A stretch of 64,000 nucleotides of DNA from Chryseobacterium geocarposphaerae (GCF_002797535.1 NZ_PGFD01000001.1:124001-188000); one strand, 5' to 3'. Numbered from the stretch's first letter, positions 26,560 through 35,188 are shown. Numbers and translations are program-made. Notes: generated by a model from the letters alone, not told the origin.

Positions 26560-27105
26560 ATGTTGTATACCATCATCAAAGCACTTCATATTATCTTCAT
26601 GGTAAGTTATTTTGCGGGAATTTTTTATCTCGTGAGAATTTTCGTTTACTATAAAGATACCGATGCGTTTGCCGAAGATAAAAAGAAGATTTTAAGAGAA
26701 CAATATACCTTCATGGCACGCAGGCTTTGGAATATCATTACGGTTCCGGCAGGAGTGATTATGGCGGTTTGCGGACTGGTGATGATCTTCTTAAATACCG
26801 GATTAATGAAAATGCCTTGGTTCCATTTAAAGCTTACTTTCCTGATCGGTTTGGCTATTTATCATTACTGGTGCTGGAAAAAAGTTTTAAAGCTTAAGGA
26901 ACTTAACGGAAATACTTTGGAAACAGCGAATATCAAATTACGACAAGCTAACGAAATCGCAACCTTTATTTTATTTCTGGTGGTTTTCACTGTGATCTTA
27001 AAATCAATGGTCATTGAATATTGGTGGCAATTAATTACAGGATTTTTCGTTCTGGTATTCCTGATCATGATGACGGTAAAACTGGTTAATAAAAGTAAAA
27101 AATAA
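26560..27105 (+). CDS. HemJ/CopD-like membrane protein
   Basis: A 181-residue integral membrane protein of the HemJ (UPF0093)/CopD-like group. The N-terminal helix has the conserved histidine in IKALHIIFMVSYFAGIFYL, and a second conserved region is TVPAGVIMAVCGLVMIF. WFHLKLTFLIGLAIYHYWC carries the lysine and histidines of the third helix. HemJ oxidises protoporphyrinogen IX in bacteria lacking HemG and HemY. Whether this copy has that role or is only CopD-like is undecided. The ATG at 26560 is used in preference to a TTG nine bases earlier. Confidence 0.8.
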   Translation: MLYTIIKALHIIFMVSYFAGIFYLVRIFVYYKDTDAFAEDKKKILREQYTFMARRLWNIITVPAGVIMAVCGLVMIFLNTGLMKMPWFHLKLTFLIGLAIYHYWCWKKVLKLKELNGNTLETANIKLRQANEIATFILFLVVFTVILKSMVIEYWWQLITGFFVLVFLIMMTVKLVNKSKK

Positions 27106-27150
27106 AAAGATACAAGTAAAAAGCAGTGCGAAGTCAATGTCTTCTTATTT

Positions 27151-27158
27151 TACATTTG
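27151..27158 (+). promoter_or_regulatory. -7 box upstream of gldF
   Basis: TACATTTG is a perfect -7 consensus, 30 bases ahead of the gldF ATG. Confidence 0.5.
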
Positions 27159-27187
27159 ACTTTTAACATAAAACTTCTAACTAATAT

Positions 27188-27916
27188 ATGATTGCAATTT
27201 TTAAAAAAGAACTTTGGAGCTATTTTGGGAATTGGAGCGCATGGATTATCATTGCGGCTTTCAGTTTGGTAGCAACATTGTTTTTGTTTTTTTTCGAGAA
27301 TGATTCCAACATTTTTGATATCGGATTGGCTTCTTTACAAAGTTATTTCGTTTTGGTACCTTGGTTACTAATGTTCATTATTCCGGCATTATCCATGAAA
27401 ACCTTTGCGGAAGAACAGCAGACAGGAACCTTAAACTGGCTGTTTTCTCAGCCTTTGAAAGTTTCGGATCTGGTTCTTGGAAAATTTTTATCAGTTTGGG
27501 TAGTTGGGATTTTATGCCTTATTCCATCACTCATTTACCTTTATACAGTCTATGTTTTAGGAGTTCCGGAAGGAAATATCGATTTAGGAATGACGTTCGG
27601 AAGCTATTTCGGAATGGTTATTCTGATCGCTGCTTTTTCAGGAGTCGGAATTTTGGCTTCTTCTCTTTCTCAAAATCAGATCATGGCTTATTTGTTGGGT
27701 GTTTTCATGTGTTTTATCATGTACTTTGGAATCGAACAATTAGCAAGTTATAAATTATTGGGTGGAGCAGATTTTATACTGCAAAATATCGGCTTTTATC
27801 AGCATTTCTTAGGCTTTACAAGAGGTCTTATTGATTTTAAAGATGTCGCTTATTTTGTTTTAATTATCGGAATTACCTTAGTTTTGTCCAACCATTTTAT
27901 CAATAAAAAGAAGTAG
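27188..27916 (+). CDS. gldF: Gliding motility ABC transporter permease GldF
   Basis: A 242-residue six-helix permease of the ABC-2 type. The opening FKKELWSYFGNWSAWIIIAAF and the segment KTFAEEQQTGTLNWLFSQPL are typical of GldF, which with GldG and the ATPase GldA supports gliding in Flavobacterium johnsoniae. The gldA gene is not adjacent. gldG starts four bases after the gldF stop, so the two are translated together. Many non-gliding Chryseobacterium species keep these genes, so motility cannot be concluded from them alone. Confidence 0.9.
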   Translation: MIAIFKKELWSYFGNWSAWIIIAAFSLVATLFLFFFENDSNIFDIGLASLQSYFVLVPWLLMFIIPALSMKTFAEEQQTGTLNWLFSQPLKVSDLVLGKFLSVWVVGILCLIPSLIYLYTVYVLGVPEGNIDLGMTFGSYFGMVILIAAFSGVGILASSLSQNQIMAYLLGVFMCFIMYFGIEQLASYKLLGGADFILQNIGFYQHFLGFTRGLIDFKDVAYFVLIIGITLVLSNHFINKKK

Positions 27917-27920
27917 AATT

Positions 27921-29591
27921 ATGAAGAAGATACCATTCAAATCACCATTCGGAATTTTACTGTTTGTTATTTTGCCGTTGGTTGTTATTCTTGCTATTTC
28001 AGGAATCAGATTAGACTTAACAAAAGAAAAAAGATATACGCTTTCCGATAATACGATCAAGGTGTTGGAATCGATCAACAAACCGGTAATGGTAGATGTC
28101 TATCTGGAAGGAGATTTCCCTGCAAGTTTCAAACAATTGCAGAGCGAAACGAAATTCATGCTGGAGGAATTCAGAAAAATAAATCCGAAAATCGATTTCA
28201 AATTTATTGATCCGATTAAAAGTAAAATTTCTCAGGATACTTTGATGGCCATGGGAATGCAGCCTTCTGTACTTCCTGATGTGAAAGACGGAAAAGTGTC
28301 CCAGATTTACTTATTTCCTTATGCGGTTGTGAAATACAAAGGAAGAGGAGTTTCCATTCCATTGGTTGTTCAGCAGAACGGGATTGATGCAGATCAGCAA
28401 CTGACGAAATCAATTGAGAATTTAGAATACAATCTGGTTTCAAACATCAAAAACATTGCGGTTGACAAAAGAAAGAAGATCGGGATTTTAGTCAATCAGG
28501 ATGAATTGAGTCCGGAAGAATTCCAGGGATTTATGCACTTGGCAACGGAAAATTACGATGCAGGTCCGATTATTCCTAAAAACCAGACTGAATTGACATT
28601 GGCGGATGTTCCGATATTGAAACAGATGAATGCTTTGGTGATTGCAAAACCAAGAAAAGCCTTTACAGACGGTGAAAAAGTAATTCTTGACCAGTACATC
28701 ATGAACGGCGGAAAAACGTTGTGGATGATCGATGCCGTAAACGCTGAAATGGATACGTTGACAAGGTCTAAAAAAGTAATGCCTTTCCCGGTAGACATCA
28801 ATATGACTGACTTTTTCTTCAACTACGGAATCAGAATCAATCCGGCGTTGGTAAAAGATGTGAAGAAATTTGCGTTGTTGAGACTGGTAACGGGAGAAGT
28901 AGGAGGAAATCCTCAGTATACAAGTCTTCCATGGCCGTATTTCCCGTTAGGAATTGCTGAAAAGAATGATCCGATCACCAAAAATATCAACCCGGTAAAA
29001 TTTGAATTCCCTACATCGATCGATACTTTGGGCGGAAGAAAAAATATCAAAACAAAAGTTCTTTTTGAATCGAGTGAAAGAACCTTATTGAAACAGGTTC
29101 CGAATTATGTAGACCTGAAAGAGATTGCAAGTGTAGACAGTCTCGGACAAATGGAAAAACCAAGTACTCCGAAAATCTACGCAGTGGCTCTGGAAGGGAA
29201 ATTTAATTCTGCATACGCTTCAAGAATTGAGAGAAAATCTTACCCCGGCTTTAAAGGAACAAGCCCGGAAAACAAAATGATCGTGATTGCAGACGGAGAT
29301 GTGGGAAGAAATAAGGTGATCAAAGGGCAGCCTTTACCTTTAGGTGTAGATATGCTGACCAACGAACAGTTCGGAAACGAACAGTTCTTAAGAAATGCTC
29401 TCGACTATCTTTTGGATGACAGCAATCTGATGGAATTAAGAAACAGAAACATCGAAGAACGTCTTCTGGACCGACAGAGAATTACAGAAGAGAAAAACAA
29501 CTGGCAATGGTTCAATTTGCTGCTTCCTTTGGTTATTATTGGTGCTTTAGGAGGATTATTCTTCTGGTTGAGGAAGAAGAAGTTTGGATAG
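27921..29591 (+). CDS. gldG: Gliding motility ABC transporter substrate-binding protein GldG
   Basis: A 556-residue protein with one N-terminal helix (FGILLFVILPLVVILAISGI) and one C-terminal helix (WFNLLLPLVIIGALGGLFFW) enclosing a large periplasmic region. LDLTKEKRYTLSDNTIKVLE at about residue 30 is the signature of the GldG/auxiliary ABC-2 family. The central part resembles a ThuA-like or flavodoxin-like domain (VIAKPRKAFTDGEKVILDQY). It is paired with gldF and followed by a terminator. Function is inferred from F. johnsoniae genetics. Confidence 0.9.
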   Translation: MKKIPFKSPFGILLFVILPLVVILAISGIRLDLTKEKRYTLSDNTIKVLESINKPVMVDVYLEGDFPASFKQLQSETKFMLEEFRKINPKIDFKFIDPIKSKISQDTLMAMGMQPSVLPDVKDGKVSQIYLFPYAVVKYKGRGVSIPLVVQQNGIDADQQLTKSIENLEYNLVSNIKNIAVDKRKKIGILVNQDELSPEEFQGFMHLATENYDAGPIIPKNQTELTLADVPILKQMNALVIAKPRKAFTDGEKVILDQYIMNGGKTLWMIDAVNAEMDTLTRSKKVMPFPVDINMTDFFFNYGIRINPALVKDVKKFALLRLVTGEVGGNPQYTSLPWPYFPLGIAEKNDPITKNINPVKFEFPTSIDTLGGRKNIKTKVLFESSERTLLKQVPNYVDLKEIASVDSLGQMEKPSTPKIYAVALEGKFNSAYASRIERKSYPGFKGTSPENKMIVIADGDVGRNKVIKGQPLPLGVDMLTNEQFGNEQFLRNALDYLLDDSNLMELRNRNIEERLLDRQRITEEKNNWQWFNLLLPLVIIGALGGLFFWLRKKKFG

Positions 29592-29598
29592 GATATAG

Positions 29599-29630
29599 AA
29601 AAAGAGAAGCTGAAAGCTTCTCTTTTTTTC
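29599..29630. terminator. Terminator shared by gldG and the convergent HEPN gene
   Basis: AAAAAGAGAAGCT and AGCTTCTCTTTTT form a perfect 13-bp stem with a tight GAA loop; A and T runs on both sides allow use in both directions. Confidence 0.85.
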
Positions 29631-29635
29631 TATAA

Positions 29636-30220
29636 TTATTCCATAAGTCTGAACCAGTCTTTAACGGTTAATTCTAATCTGACAATCTCATCTTCTGCTA
29701 AAGGGCAACAATGAGCAATAGGTCCTCTTAGCTGATTTAAATTTGTTGTAATCCTCTGGAAAGCTCTTTGTCCTTTTTTGAAAAGACCTTCAAAAGCTTC
29801 CCAATTCCCAGTTACAATTTGGCTCAATTCACCAAAAGTTGTATAATCAATTTTTTCTTCTGAACGAGTTGTAAAACCTGAATCTTCTTCTCTTTTTATG
29901 TTTTGTTCAACGTTTCTTCTAATGTCCTCTTTAACATTATCCCACCAATTTTCACCGTACTTCTCTTTCATAAGTTCCATTATTAAGCGTCTAATTGATT
30001 TTTCTAAACAATAAAATACTTCATAATGTTCGGCCATTTTTCGTGCCTCAATTCTAAACTCAGAATCAAATTGATAGTAATAGTCTCTTCTTTTTATTTC
30101 TTCCTTAGACTTTCTTTGTAAATCAATATCTAAATTATTTTCAATAATATCTAATTGATGTTCTGCAATAGAATTTGATAAACAAAAAAATTGAATTTTT
30201 TCAAGTATATCATTATTCAT
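29636..30220 (-). CDS. Swt1-type HEPN domain protein
   Basis: A 194-residue helical protein. The C-terminal part (about 150-190) matches the Swt1-family HEPN pattern with the RNase-type motif R-x4-H: Arg165 and His170 in LNQLRGPIAHCCPLAEDEI. The N-terminal 110 residues are charged and helical (RKSKEEIKRRDYYYQF). HEPN proteins of this type are usually RNA-cleaving toxins or effectors of phage defence. The start overlaps the end of the DUF5343 gene by 8 bases, so the two form a translationally coupled pair. Base composition is clearly more AT-rich than gldFG. Confidence 0.75.
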   Translation of the reverse strand: MNNDILEKIQFFCLSNSIAEHQLDIIENNLDIDLQRKSKEEIKRRDYYYQFDSEFRIEARKMAEHYEVFYCLEKSIRRLIMELMKEKYGENWWDNVKEDIRRNVEQNIKREEDSGFTTRSEEKIDYTTFGELSQIVTGNWEAFEGLFKKGQRAFQRITTNLNQLRGPIAHCCPLAEDEIVRLELTVKDWFRLME

Positions 30221-30857
30221 TTAATAAATTTTCTTTAAGTGATTTAAATATAGCGTTATAAATAGCGGGGTCTTCGGTTTTTGGAAGTACTAAATTTATT
30301 GTATAACTTAATCCTAAATTAACTTTTTTAATTTTATGTTCTTCGGAATTATTTTGTTTTGAATTGTTTAAGATCATTGGTAAATTATTTTCCGAAGATG
30401 GTATTATATCATCATTAACTGTTGATTCTTTTTCAAAATCTGCATATTCTTTAGCTAAGAAAAAAGAACTTACAATAAACTTTACTGTAGAATTATCATG
30501 AGGAGCGCCAGTAATTTCAGAAATAAGCTTTGTGAAATTTTTTTTATCGAGTTCATTTGCATATTCATTCCTTTCAAAAGCATCTGAATATCCTTTCCTT
30601 AATGCTTGCGCCATAGACTCACTTCTAGATGATGGATTTCTAAAATTTTTATATAATTGTGTTGGAGTTCCATCACTATTAAGAAAACCACATTTTTTTG
30701 CCCAAGAGATAAAACTTTTTTGATTACCTCCTTTAAATCCTAATTTTGTTCCAAGAAAATCACCATTGAAATTATCTGGTACTACTGCTTCACAAATTTT
30801 GTTTAATATTTTAGGCAAAGTACCTGGTGAGGACATGTAAGCTAAATTTATTCCCAT
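30213..30857 (-). CDS. DUF5343 domain protein
   Basis: A 214-residue protein. Residues 1-130 match the DUF5343 pattern: LAYMSSPGTLPKILNKICEA, then FLGTKLGFKGGNQKSFISWA, FLNSDGTPTQLYKNFRNP and a C-terminal TGAPHDNSTVKFIVSSF. The fold is winged-helix-like in appearance. A variable polar linker (about 135-175) and a short conserved tail (GLSYTINLVLPKTEDPAIYN) follow. The ATG at 30857 is chosen because a perfect -7 box (TATATTTG, 30886-30879) overlaps the alternative TTG. Its coupling to a HEPN gene suggests a regulator, sensor or antitoxin role, which is inference. Confidence 0.78.
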   Translation of the reverse strand: MGINLAYMSSPGTLPKILNKICEAVVPDNFNGDFLGTKLGFKGGNQKSFISWAKKCGFLNSDGTPTQLYKNFRNPSSRSESMAQALRKGYSDAFERNEYANELDKKNFTKLISEITGAPHDNSTVKFIVSSFFLAKEYADFEKESTVNDDIIPSSENNLPMILNNSKQNNSEEHKIKKVNLGLSYTINLVLPKTEDPAIYNAIFKSLKENLLNE

Positions 30858-30878
30858 AGTTATTGTTTTTAGTTTCTC

Positions 30879-30886
30879 CAAATATA
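30879..30886 (-). promoter_or_regulatory. -7 box of the DUF5343-HEPN pair
   Basis: TATATTTG on the minus strand is a perfect -7 consensus, giving a leader of about 15 bases before the ATG at 30857. The pair therefore has its own promoter and does not depend on the upstream AraC gene. Confidence 0.6.
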
Positions 30887-30916
30887 TTCAAAATTGTCTA
30901 AAAAATTATTTAACAT

Positions 30917-30940
30917 AAAAAAGAGAAACCGTAAAGTCTC
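30917..30940 (-). terminator. Imperfect terminator after the AraC gene
   Basis: On the minus strand GGAGACTTTACGGTTTCTC is followed by a run of six T. It is a degenerate form of the hairpin found at 33700 and 35243. Confidence 0.5.
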
Positions 30941-30945
30941 CAATA

Positions 30946-31860
30946 TCAATTAAACAACCTTCTAAACTCTCCCGGCGACTGATTTGTTTTCTGCTTAAAC
31001 AACTTACTAAAAGACTGCGGATGCTCAAACCCTAGTTCGTAAGCAATTTCGCTTACAGAAAGATTCGTTGTACTCAAACGTTCTTTGGCGGTATCGATAA
31101 TCTTATTCTGAATATGCTGTTGCGTATTTTGCTGGGTGTGAATTCGTAATAAACTTCCCAGATAATTAGGGGAAATATTCATCTGTTCGGCAATGGCTTT
31201 TACAGAAGGAATACCGTTTTCAATAAGGTTACCGTTTTCAAAATATCGAGAAAGGACTTCCTCAAACCTTTCCAGCAATTCGTGACTGGATTTTTTCCGG
31301 GTAAAAAACTGACGCTCATAAAAACGTTCGGCATAGATCAGGAACAATTCGAGTTGGGCAACAATCAGCTCCTGTGTGAATTTATCGATGTTCGTCTGGT
31401 ATTCTTTTTCAATATTTTTAAACAGATCCACAATAATCTTCTCTTCCTTATCCGAAAGAAAAAGCGCTTCATTGATCTGGTAACTGAAAAACTCATAAGA
31501 TTTGATCTTCTTTGCCAGAGAAGTTCCCCAAAGAAAATCAGGGTGAATCAACAATAAATATCCGGTGGGTTCCACTTCCACACCGGGTTTCATTTCAAGG
31601 CTCAGAAACTGGAGCGGAGAAACAAAACACAATACGCCGGAATCAAAATCATATTCCTGCTGCCCGTAATTGAACTTAGCATTTACATTTCTTTTCAGGC
31701 CGATCGAATAGAAATTCTGAATCCATTTCAGTTCCGTATCATCCACAGGATAACGGACTTTGCTGTAATCTATTAAGCTGATCAGCGGATGTTCAGGATT
31801 CGGAAGATTACAGAAGCTATGAAAATCTGAAAGCGAATTAAAACGAAACGTATTTTTCAT
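30946..31860 (-). CDS. AraC family transcriptional regulator
   Basis: A 304-residue regulator with an N-terminal effector-binding cupin-like part (about 1-190) and two C-terminal AraC helix-turn-helix motifs (about 215-302). These include VKAIAEQMNISPNYLGSLLR and VSEIAYELGFEHPQSFSKLF. It ends with the standard NQSPGEFRRLF. On the same strand and 369 bases upstream lies an SDR gene that such regulators often control in Bacteroidetes. The long repeat-bearing gap means they are probably separate transcripts. The effector is unknown. Confidence 0.88.
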   Translation of the reverse strand: MKNTFRFNSLSDFHSFCNLPNPEHPLISLIDYSKVRYPVDDTELKWIQNFYSIGLKRNVNAKFNYGQQEYDFDSGVLCFVSPLQFLSLEMKPGVEVEPTGYLLLIHPDFLWGTSLAKKIKSYEFFSYQINEALFLSDKEEKIIVDLFKNIEKEYQTNIDKFTQELIVAQLELFLIYAERFYERQFFTRKKSSHELLERFEEVLSRYFENGNLIENGIPSVKAIAEQMNISPNYLGSLLRIHTQQNTQQHIQNKIIDTAKERLSTTNLSVSEIAYELGFEHPQSFSKLFKQKTNQSPGEFRRLFN

Positions 31861-32229
31861 AATGACTAAGTTATTTAATTATTTTGGATGTTGACTTGAA
31901 CTATTAAAATTATTAGATCCTTCGGCAAGCTCAGGATGACATTGTAGAAAAAATTTCCGTACTAATTATATTATAACAGTTAATATTAGCACCTGCCATT
32001 CTGAGCGAAGCCGAAGGATATATAATGACCTAGGAAAATGAAGCGTTAAAAAAATAAATAATGTGAACGTTAAGAAAATTCTACTGTCTGAGCGCGAGAC
32101 AAATTTAGAATCGAATTGTCAATTATGACATCGCGCGAGTTTTAGAATTTTTAGAGAACAGAATTTATTTTTAGCATTCATTTTCCAAGTCTTGAATTTT
32201 TGTTTCTTTTGTTTCAAGACAAAAGAAAA
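31861..32229. other. Gene-free gap with intergenic repeats
   Basis: No plausible gene in 369 bases. It holds a palindromic repeat (31916-32020). Then comes a stretch from about 32085 to 32228 (CTGTCTGAGCGCGAGAC, CGCGCGAGTTTTAGAATTTT, CAAGACAAAAGAAAAC) that resembles, from memory, a frequent Chryseobacterium intergenic repeat; only one copy is in this window. Confidence 0.5.
31916..32020. repeat. Intergenic palindromic repeat, variant copy 3
   Basis: The left end GATCCTTCGGCAAGCTCAGG, continuing ATGACA, is the inverse of the right end (TGCCATTCTGAGCGAAGCCG then AAGGAT), with AT-rich sequence between. It is a subtype of the family at 12695, with CCTTCGGC in place of CTTCCTTCGTC. Confidence 0.75.
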
Positions 32230-33069
32230 CTAGATCACAGTAGAAAACGTCAGTTCACTCCATTTTTTAGCATCATCTGTAATAATCTGAATCTTATTAT
32301 TCAGATACTCATCTGTACCGCTTCCCAGTAAGAAATGCACCGGCGGATTTTCCACTTCACTGATAGCAATAATCGCTTCTGCACCTTTATCAGGATCATT
32401 CGGCTGATTTCCGTTAATTTCATCCAAATGTGCCTGTTCGGAATTTCTTGCCGCTTCATATTCAGGAATTGAATTTTCAGGAGTTCTTACGGATTCTTTT
32501 GATAAGAAATCTGTTCTGAAATAGCCGGGATACACCACAGTTGCTTTTACCCCAAAATCTTTAATTTCTTCAGCCAAAGCTTCAGTTAGTCCGGCTACAG
32601 CAAATTTGGTTGAACAGTAAATTCCCCATCCCGGAAAATTCCCTGAATATCCTCCGATAGAAGAGATGTTGAAAATATGTCCTGATCTTTGCTGACGAAG
32701 ATGAGGCATTGCATTTCTGATCACGTTCAGTGTTCCGAAAACATTGACATCAAAATTCGCTCTTGCTTCTTTGTCAGAAAGCTCTTCCAATGTACCTAAT
32801 TGTCCGTAACCTGCATTGTTTACGACAACATCTAATTGTCCGAAATGTTCAATGGTTTTAGCGATAGCGGATTGTACGTTTTCATTATCCGTTAAGCTCA
32901 CTTCAAGCGGTAAAAATGTTTCCGAAGTTTCTCCGATTTCAGAAATAATAGACTGTACATTTCTTGTTGTAGCAGCTACGCGATAATTTTGTTCTAATAA
33001 TTTTTTGATTAAGGCTAATCCAAGTCCTTTTGAAGCTCCTGTCACGAACCATACTTTTGTTGTTTCCAT
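32230..33069 (-). CDS. SDR family NAD(P)-dependent oxidoreductase
   Basis: A 279-residue short-chain dehydrogenase. The cofactor motif is TGASKGLGLALIKKLLEQ (TGxxxGxG), NNAG is at about residue 86, the catalytic Ser is in FNISSIGGYSGN, and the Tyr-Lys pair is YCSTK. The classical fold is extended at the C-terminus (VENPPVHFLLGSGTDEYLNN), as in the retinol-dehydrogenase-like group often found next to AraC regulators. Substrate unknown. It stands alone, with the AraC gene downstream on the same strand. Confidence 0.9.
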   Translation of the reverse strand: METTKVWFVTGASKGLGLALIKKLLEQNYRVAATTRNVQSIISEIGETSETFLPLEVSLTDNENVQSAIAKTIEHFGQLDVVVNNAGYGQLGTLEELSDKEARANFDVNVFGTLNVIRNAMPHLRQQRSGHIFNISSIGGYSGNFPGWGIYCSTKFAVAGLTEALAEEIKDFGVKATVVYPGYFRTDFLSKESVRTPENSIPEYEAARNSEQAHLDEINGNQPNDPDKGAEAIIAISEVENPPVHFLLGSGTDEYLNNKIQIITDDAKKWSELTFSTVI

Positions 33070-33176
33070 TTTTTAAATATTTATTGGTTTTAAATGATGG
33101 TACAAAGTTGGGAAGACGACAGATGAGAAAAGTAGCTCAATCAACGAATGATGTAATCGAATCGTGAATCATGAAA

Positions 33177-33482
33177 CTAAGTTGTGTAATTTATAAGGTC
33201 GTTCATTGTACCAATATTGAACTCTTTACCTTTTTTATAAGGATTCCAACCTTTATTAATAGCATATTCAATTACTTGTTTTACAATTGAAGGTATAATT
33301 TGGACTTCAACAATATCATTTTCAAAAATATTTACATAATTAAATGATGCAAGTAATTTTTGTCCGGGACTTTCTTTTAAACAAATAATTAAATAAATGA
33401 TATCATCGTTCCCAGAAGCCATCCATGAATATTTTATATTGTTTACAGTAATAATTTTTGAGGTCTTTTTAGGAAGTGCCAT
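33177..33482 (-). CDS. Small protein of unknown function
   Basis: A 101-residue protein, not recognised. Predicted as compact alpha/beta, with an N-terminal strand pair (KIITVNNIKYSWMASGNDD) and a C-terminal helix (PSIVKQVIEYAINKGWNPYK). The WNP motif followed by lysines recalls small immunity-type proteins, but that is a guess. It is AT-rich and sits between an SDR gene and a palindromic repeat. No signal peptide. Kept as a real gene because the frame has a plausible ATG and an amino-acid make-up typical of a folded protein. Confidence 0.55.
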   Translation of the reverse strand: MALPKKTSKIITVNNIKYSWMASGNDDIIYLIICLKESPGQKLLASFNYVNIFENDIVEVQIIPSIVKQVIEYAINKGWNPYKKGKEFNIGTMNDLINYTT

Positions 33483-33531
33483 TATAATTCCATTTAATTA
33501 AACAAAGGCGACTATATACAATTTTACACCA

Positions 33532-33606
33532 TTGTCATTCTGACGAAGGAAGAATCTCATTGCAGTATAGATTCTTCATTTCACTGCGTTACATTCAGAA
33601 TGACAG
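33532..33606. repeat. Intergenic palindromic repeat, copy 4
   Basis: Opens TTGTCATTCTGACGAAGGAA (then GAATC) and closes with GATTCTTCATTTCACTGCGT and ACATTCAGAATGACAGA. Same family as 12695, 15353 and 51203. Confidence 0.8.
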
Positions 33607-33693
33607 AGTCATAATAAATAAGATAGTAGGAGTAACATAAAATTGTATATAATTACCTAAACAAAAATGCAACAAAATAATTTATATCAAGAA

Positions 33694-33721
33694 CAAAAAA
33701 GAGAAACCCGAAAGTTTCTCT
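33694..33721 (-). terminator. Terminator after the SDR at 33743
   Basis: On the minus strand AGAGAAAC-TTTCGG-GTTTCTCT then TTTTTT. The same stem and loop recurs at 35243-35264. Confidence 0.8.
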
Positions 33722-33742
33722 TCACACTGTTATTTAAAAAAA

Positions 33743-34480
33743 TTACCAAGGACTGATTCCTGTTTCGTCCTCAATATCGTTACTGTAATATTGTCCGGTT
33801 GGAGCCTGATCATTCGTCAAAGTATGCTTGATGATGAAAGAGGCTGCGCTTTCCACAGATCCGGGACCGCTGTGTGCATTGAAATCCGTTGCTGTATATC
33901 CGGGATCAATTACGTTTACTTTAAAAGGTAGATCTTTCAGTTCGTAAGCCAAAACAATGGTATAGGCATTCAGAGCGGCTTTTGAGGTTCCGTAACCGGC
34001 CGTTTTGATATTGTAATATTTCCAGGACGGATCGCTATGCAGGGTTAGCGAACCTAATCCAGAAGTAATATTGCTGATTCTGGGGCTGTCCGATTTTTTA
34101 AGTAAATCAAGAAAAGCCTGTGTAACACTGATGACTCCAAAGAAGTTGGTGTCAAAAATGGTCTGAATTTCCTGAATGGAAAAATCTGAAGCCTGTTGAG
34201 GTGTATTTCCTAAAATTCCTGCATTGTTGATCAGGATATCCAGTTTTCCCTGCTCATTTTCTACCATATTTTTTGCTTTTGAAATAGATTCTGGATTGGT
34301 AACATCAATTTCAATGGCTTTAATATTTTGAAATCCCTGTTCATGCAATGTTTTTACGGCTTTTTCTCCGTTTTCAAGATTGCGGCTTCCTAAATAAATG
34401 AATACTCCTTTTGCTGAAAGCTGTTTTGCTGTTTCAAGTCCAATACTTCTGTTGGCTCCTGTAATTAATGCTGTTTTCAT
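33743..34480 (-). CDS. SDR family oxidoreductase
   Basis: A 245-residue short-chain dehydrogenase with TGANRSIGLETAKQLSAKG at the N-terminus, NNAGILG at about residue 84, the catalytic Ser in NITSGLGSLT and Tyr-Lys in YGTSKAALNAY. It belongs to the carbonyl-reductase-like subgroup. The ATG at 34480 starts right at the first strand; the frame continues to 34531 but that would add 17 unrelated residues and run into an operator-like palindrome. The Crp/Fnr gene lies immediately upstream on the same strand and carries the same palindrome, so the SDR is its likely target. Confidence 0.9.
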   Translation of the reverse strand: MKTALITGANRSIGLETAKQLSAKGVFIYLGSRNLENGEKAVKTLHEQGFQNIKAIEIDVTNPESISKAKNMVENEQGKLDILINNAGILGNTPQQASDFSIQEIQTIFDTNFFGVISVTQAFLDLLKKSDSPRISNITSGLGSLTLHSDPSWKYYNIKTAGYGTSKAALNAYTIVLAYELKDLPFKVNVIDPGYTATDFNAHSGPGSVESAASFIIKHTLTNDQAPTGQYYSNDIEDETGISPW

Positions 34481-34530
34481 TTTCTGTTTTAATTGATAGT
34501 GTAAAATTCCGTCAATTAAATAAGGTGACA

Positions 34531-34546
34531 TTTGCCATTTGGCAAA
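34531..34546 (-). promoter_or_regulatory. Crp/Fnr-type palindrome ahead of the SDR
   Basis: TTTGCC-ATTT-GGCAAA is a perfect inverted repeat, 50 bases before the SDR start. A near copy lies ahead of the adjacent Crp/Fnr gene at 35222. Confidence 0.65.
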
Positions 34547-34618
34547 AAAGGAATTTTTATATCAGAAACTGGATAAAAGTGAAATTTTTGAAGTTTTATG
34601 ACACGATTAAATTCCCGG

Positions 34619-35188
34619 CTATCTTATATTCTTCCTGATTCTGCTTAAAGAAGACTGGGTGACCCCCAAATAAGAAGCCACATAAGAAAGCGGAATCCTG
34701 TTGACAGCAGTAGGATAGATTTCCAGAAATTTTAGGTAACGGGTTGTAGCATCTTCTGAAACCAGCGGACTTCTTCTTTCTACTTTTTGAATCAATGCTC
34801 TTGAAATAATCTTATGGACAATCGCATCAAAACCTACAATGGTCTGCAAAAGTTCCAGCCAGTCTTTTCGTTGAAATATGATCATTTTACAATCTGTCAC
34901 GGCCTGAACATAAGCACTGGAACAAATCTGATTGTCAAAACTTTCAAGATCTACAACGAGATTGTTTTCTTCAATAAAATATTTCGTAATTTCTTCACTT
35001 TTATTGTTGTAATAGCAAACCCGGAGAATCCCGTCAACAACGAATCCGACCTGTTTTGCAATTTTCCCTGCTTCAGAAAAGTATTCCTCTTTAGAAAGAT
35101 CCAGTTCCGTAGCTTTACTTGCAATGAAATCCATTTGCTGCTGATTCAGGTTTCCGAATCTTAACATAAAATCAAATAATTCTTTCAT
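34619..35188 (-). CDS. Crp/Fnr family regulator
   Basis: A 189-residue regulator with an N-terminal cNMP-binding-type domain (FVVDGILRVCYYNNKSEEI). The C-terminal part is a shortened helix-turn-helix (RIPLSYVASYLGVTQSSLSRIRK), as in many Bacteroidetes Crp-like proteins. No FNR cysteine set is seen. Palindromes TTTGYCATTTGGCAAA lie upstream of this gene (35222) and upstream of the SDR gene that follows it. Autoregulation and control of the SDR are inferred. The signal is unknown. Confidence 0.87.
   Translation of the reverse strand: MKELFDFMLRFGNLNQQQMDFIASKATELDLSKEEYFSEAGKIAKQVGFVVDGILRVCYYNNKSEEITKYFIEENNLVVDLESFDNQICSSAYVQAVTDCKMIIFQRKDWLELLQTIVGFDAIVHKIISRALIQKVERRSPLVSEDATTRYLKFLEIYPTAVNRIPLSYVASYLGVTQSSLSRIRKNIR

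Noticed and set aside
30946..33069. AraC and the SDR as a single operon
   Set aside because: The 369-base gap contains two repeats and the SDR gene precedes the AraC gene; no evidence for one transcript.
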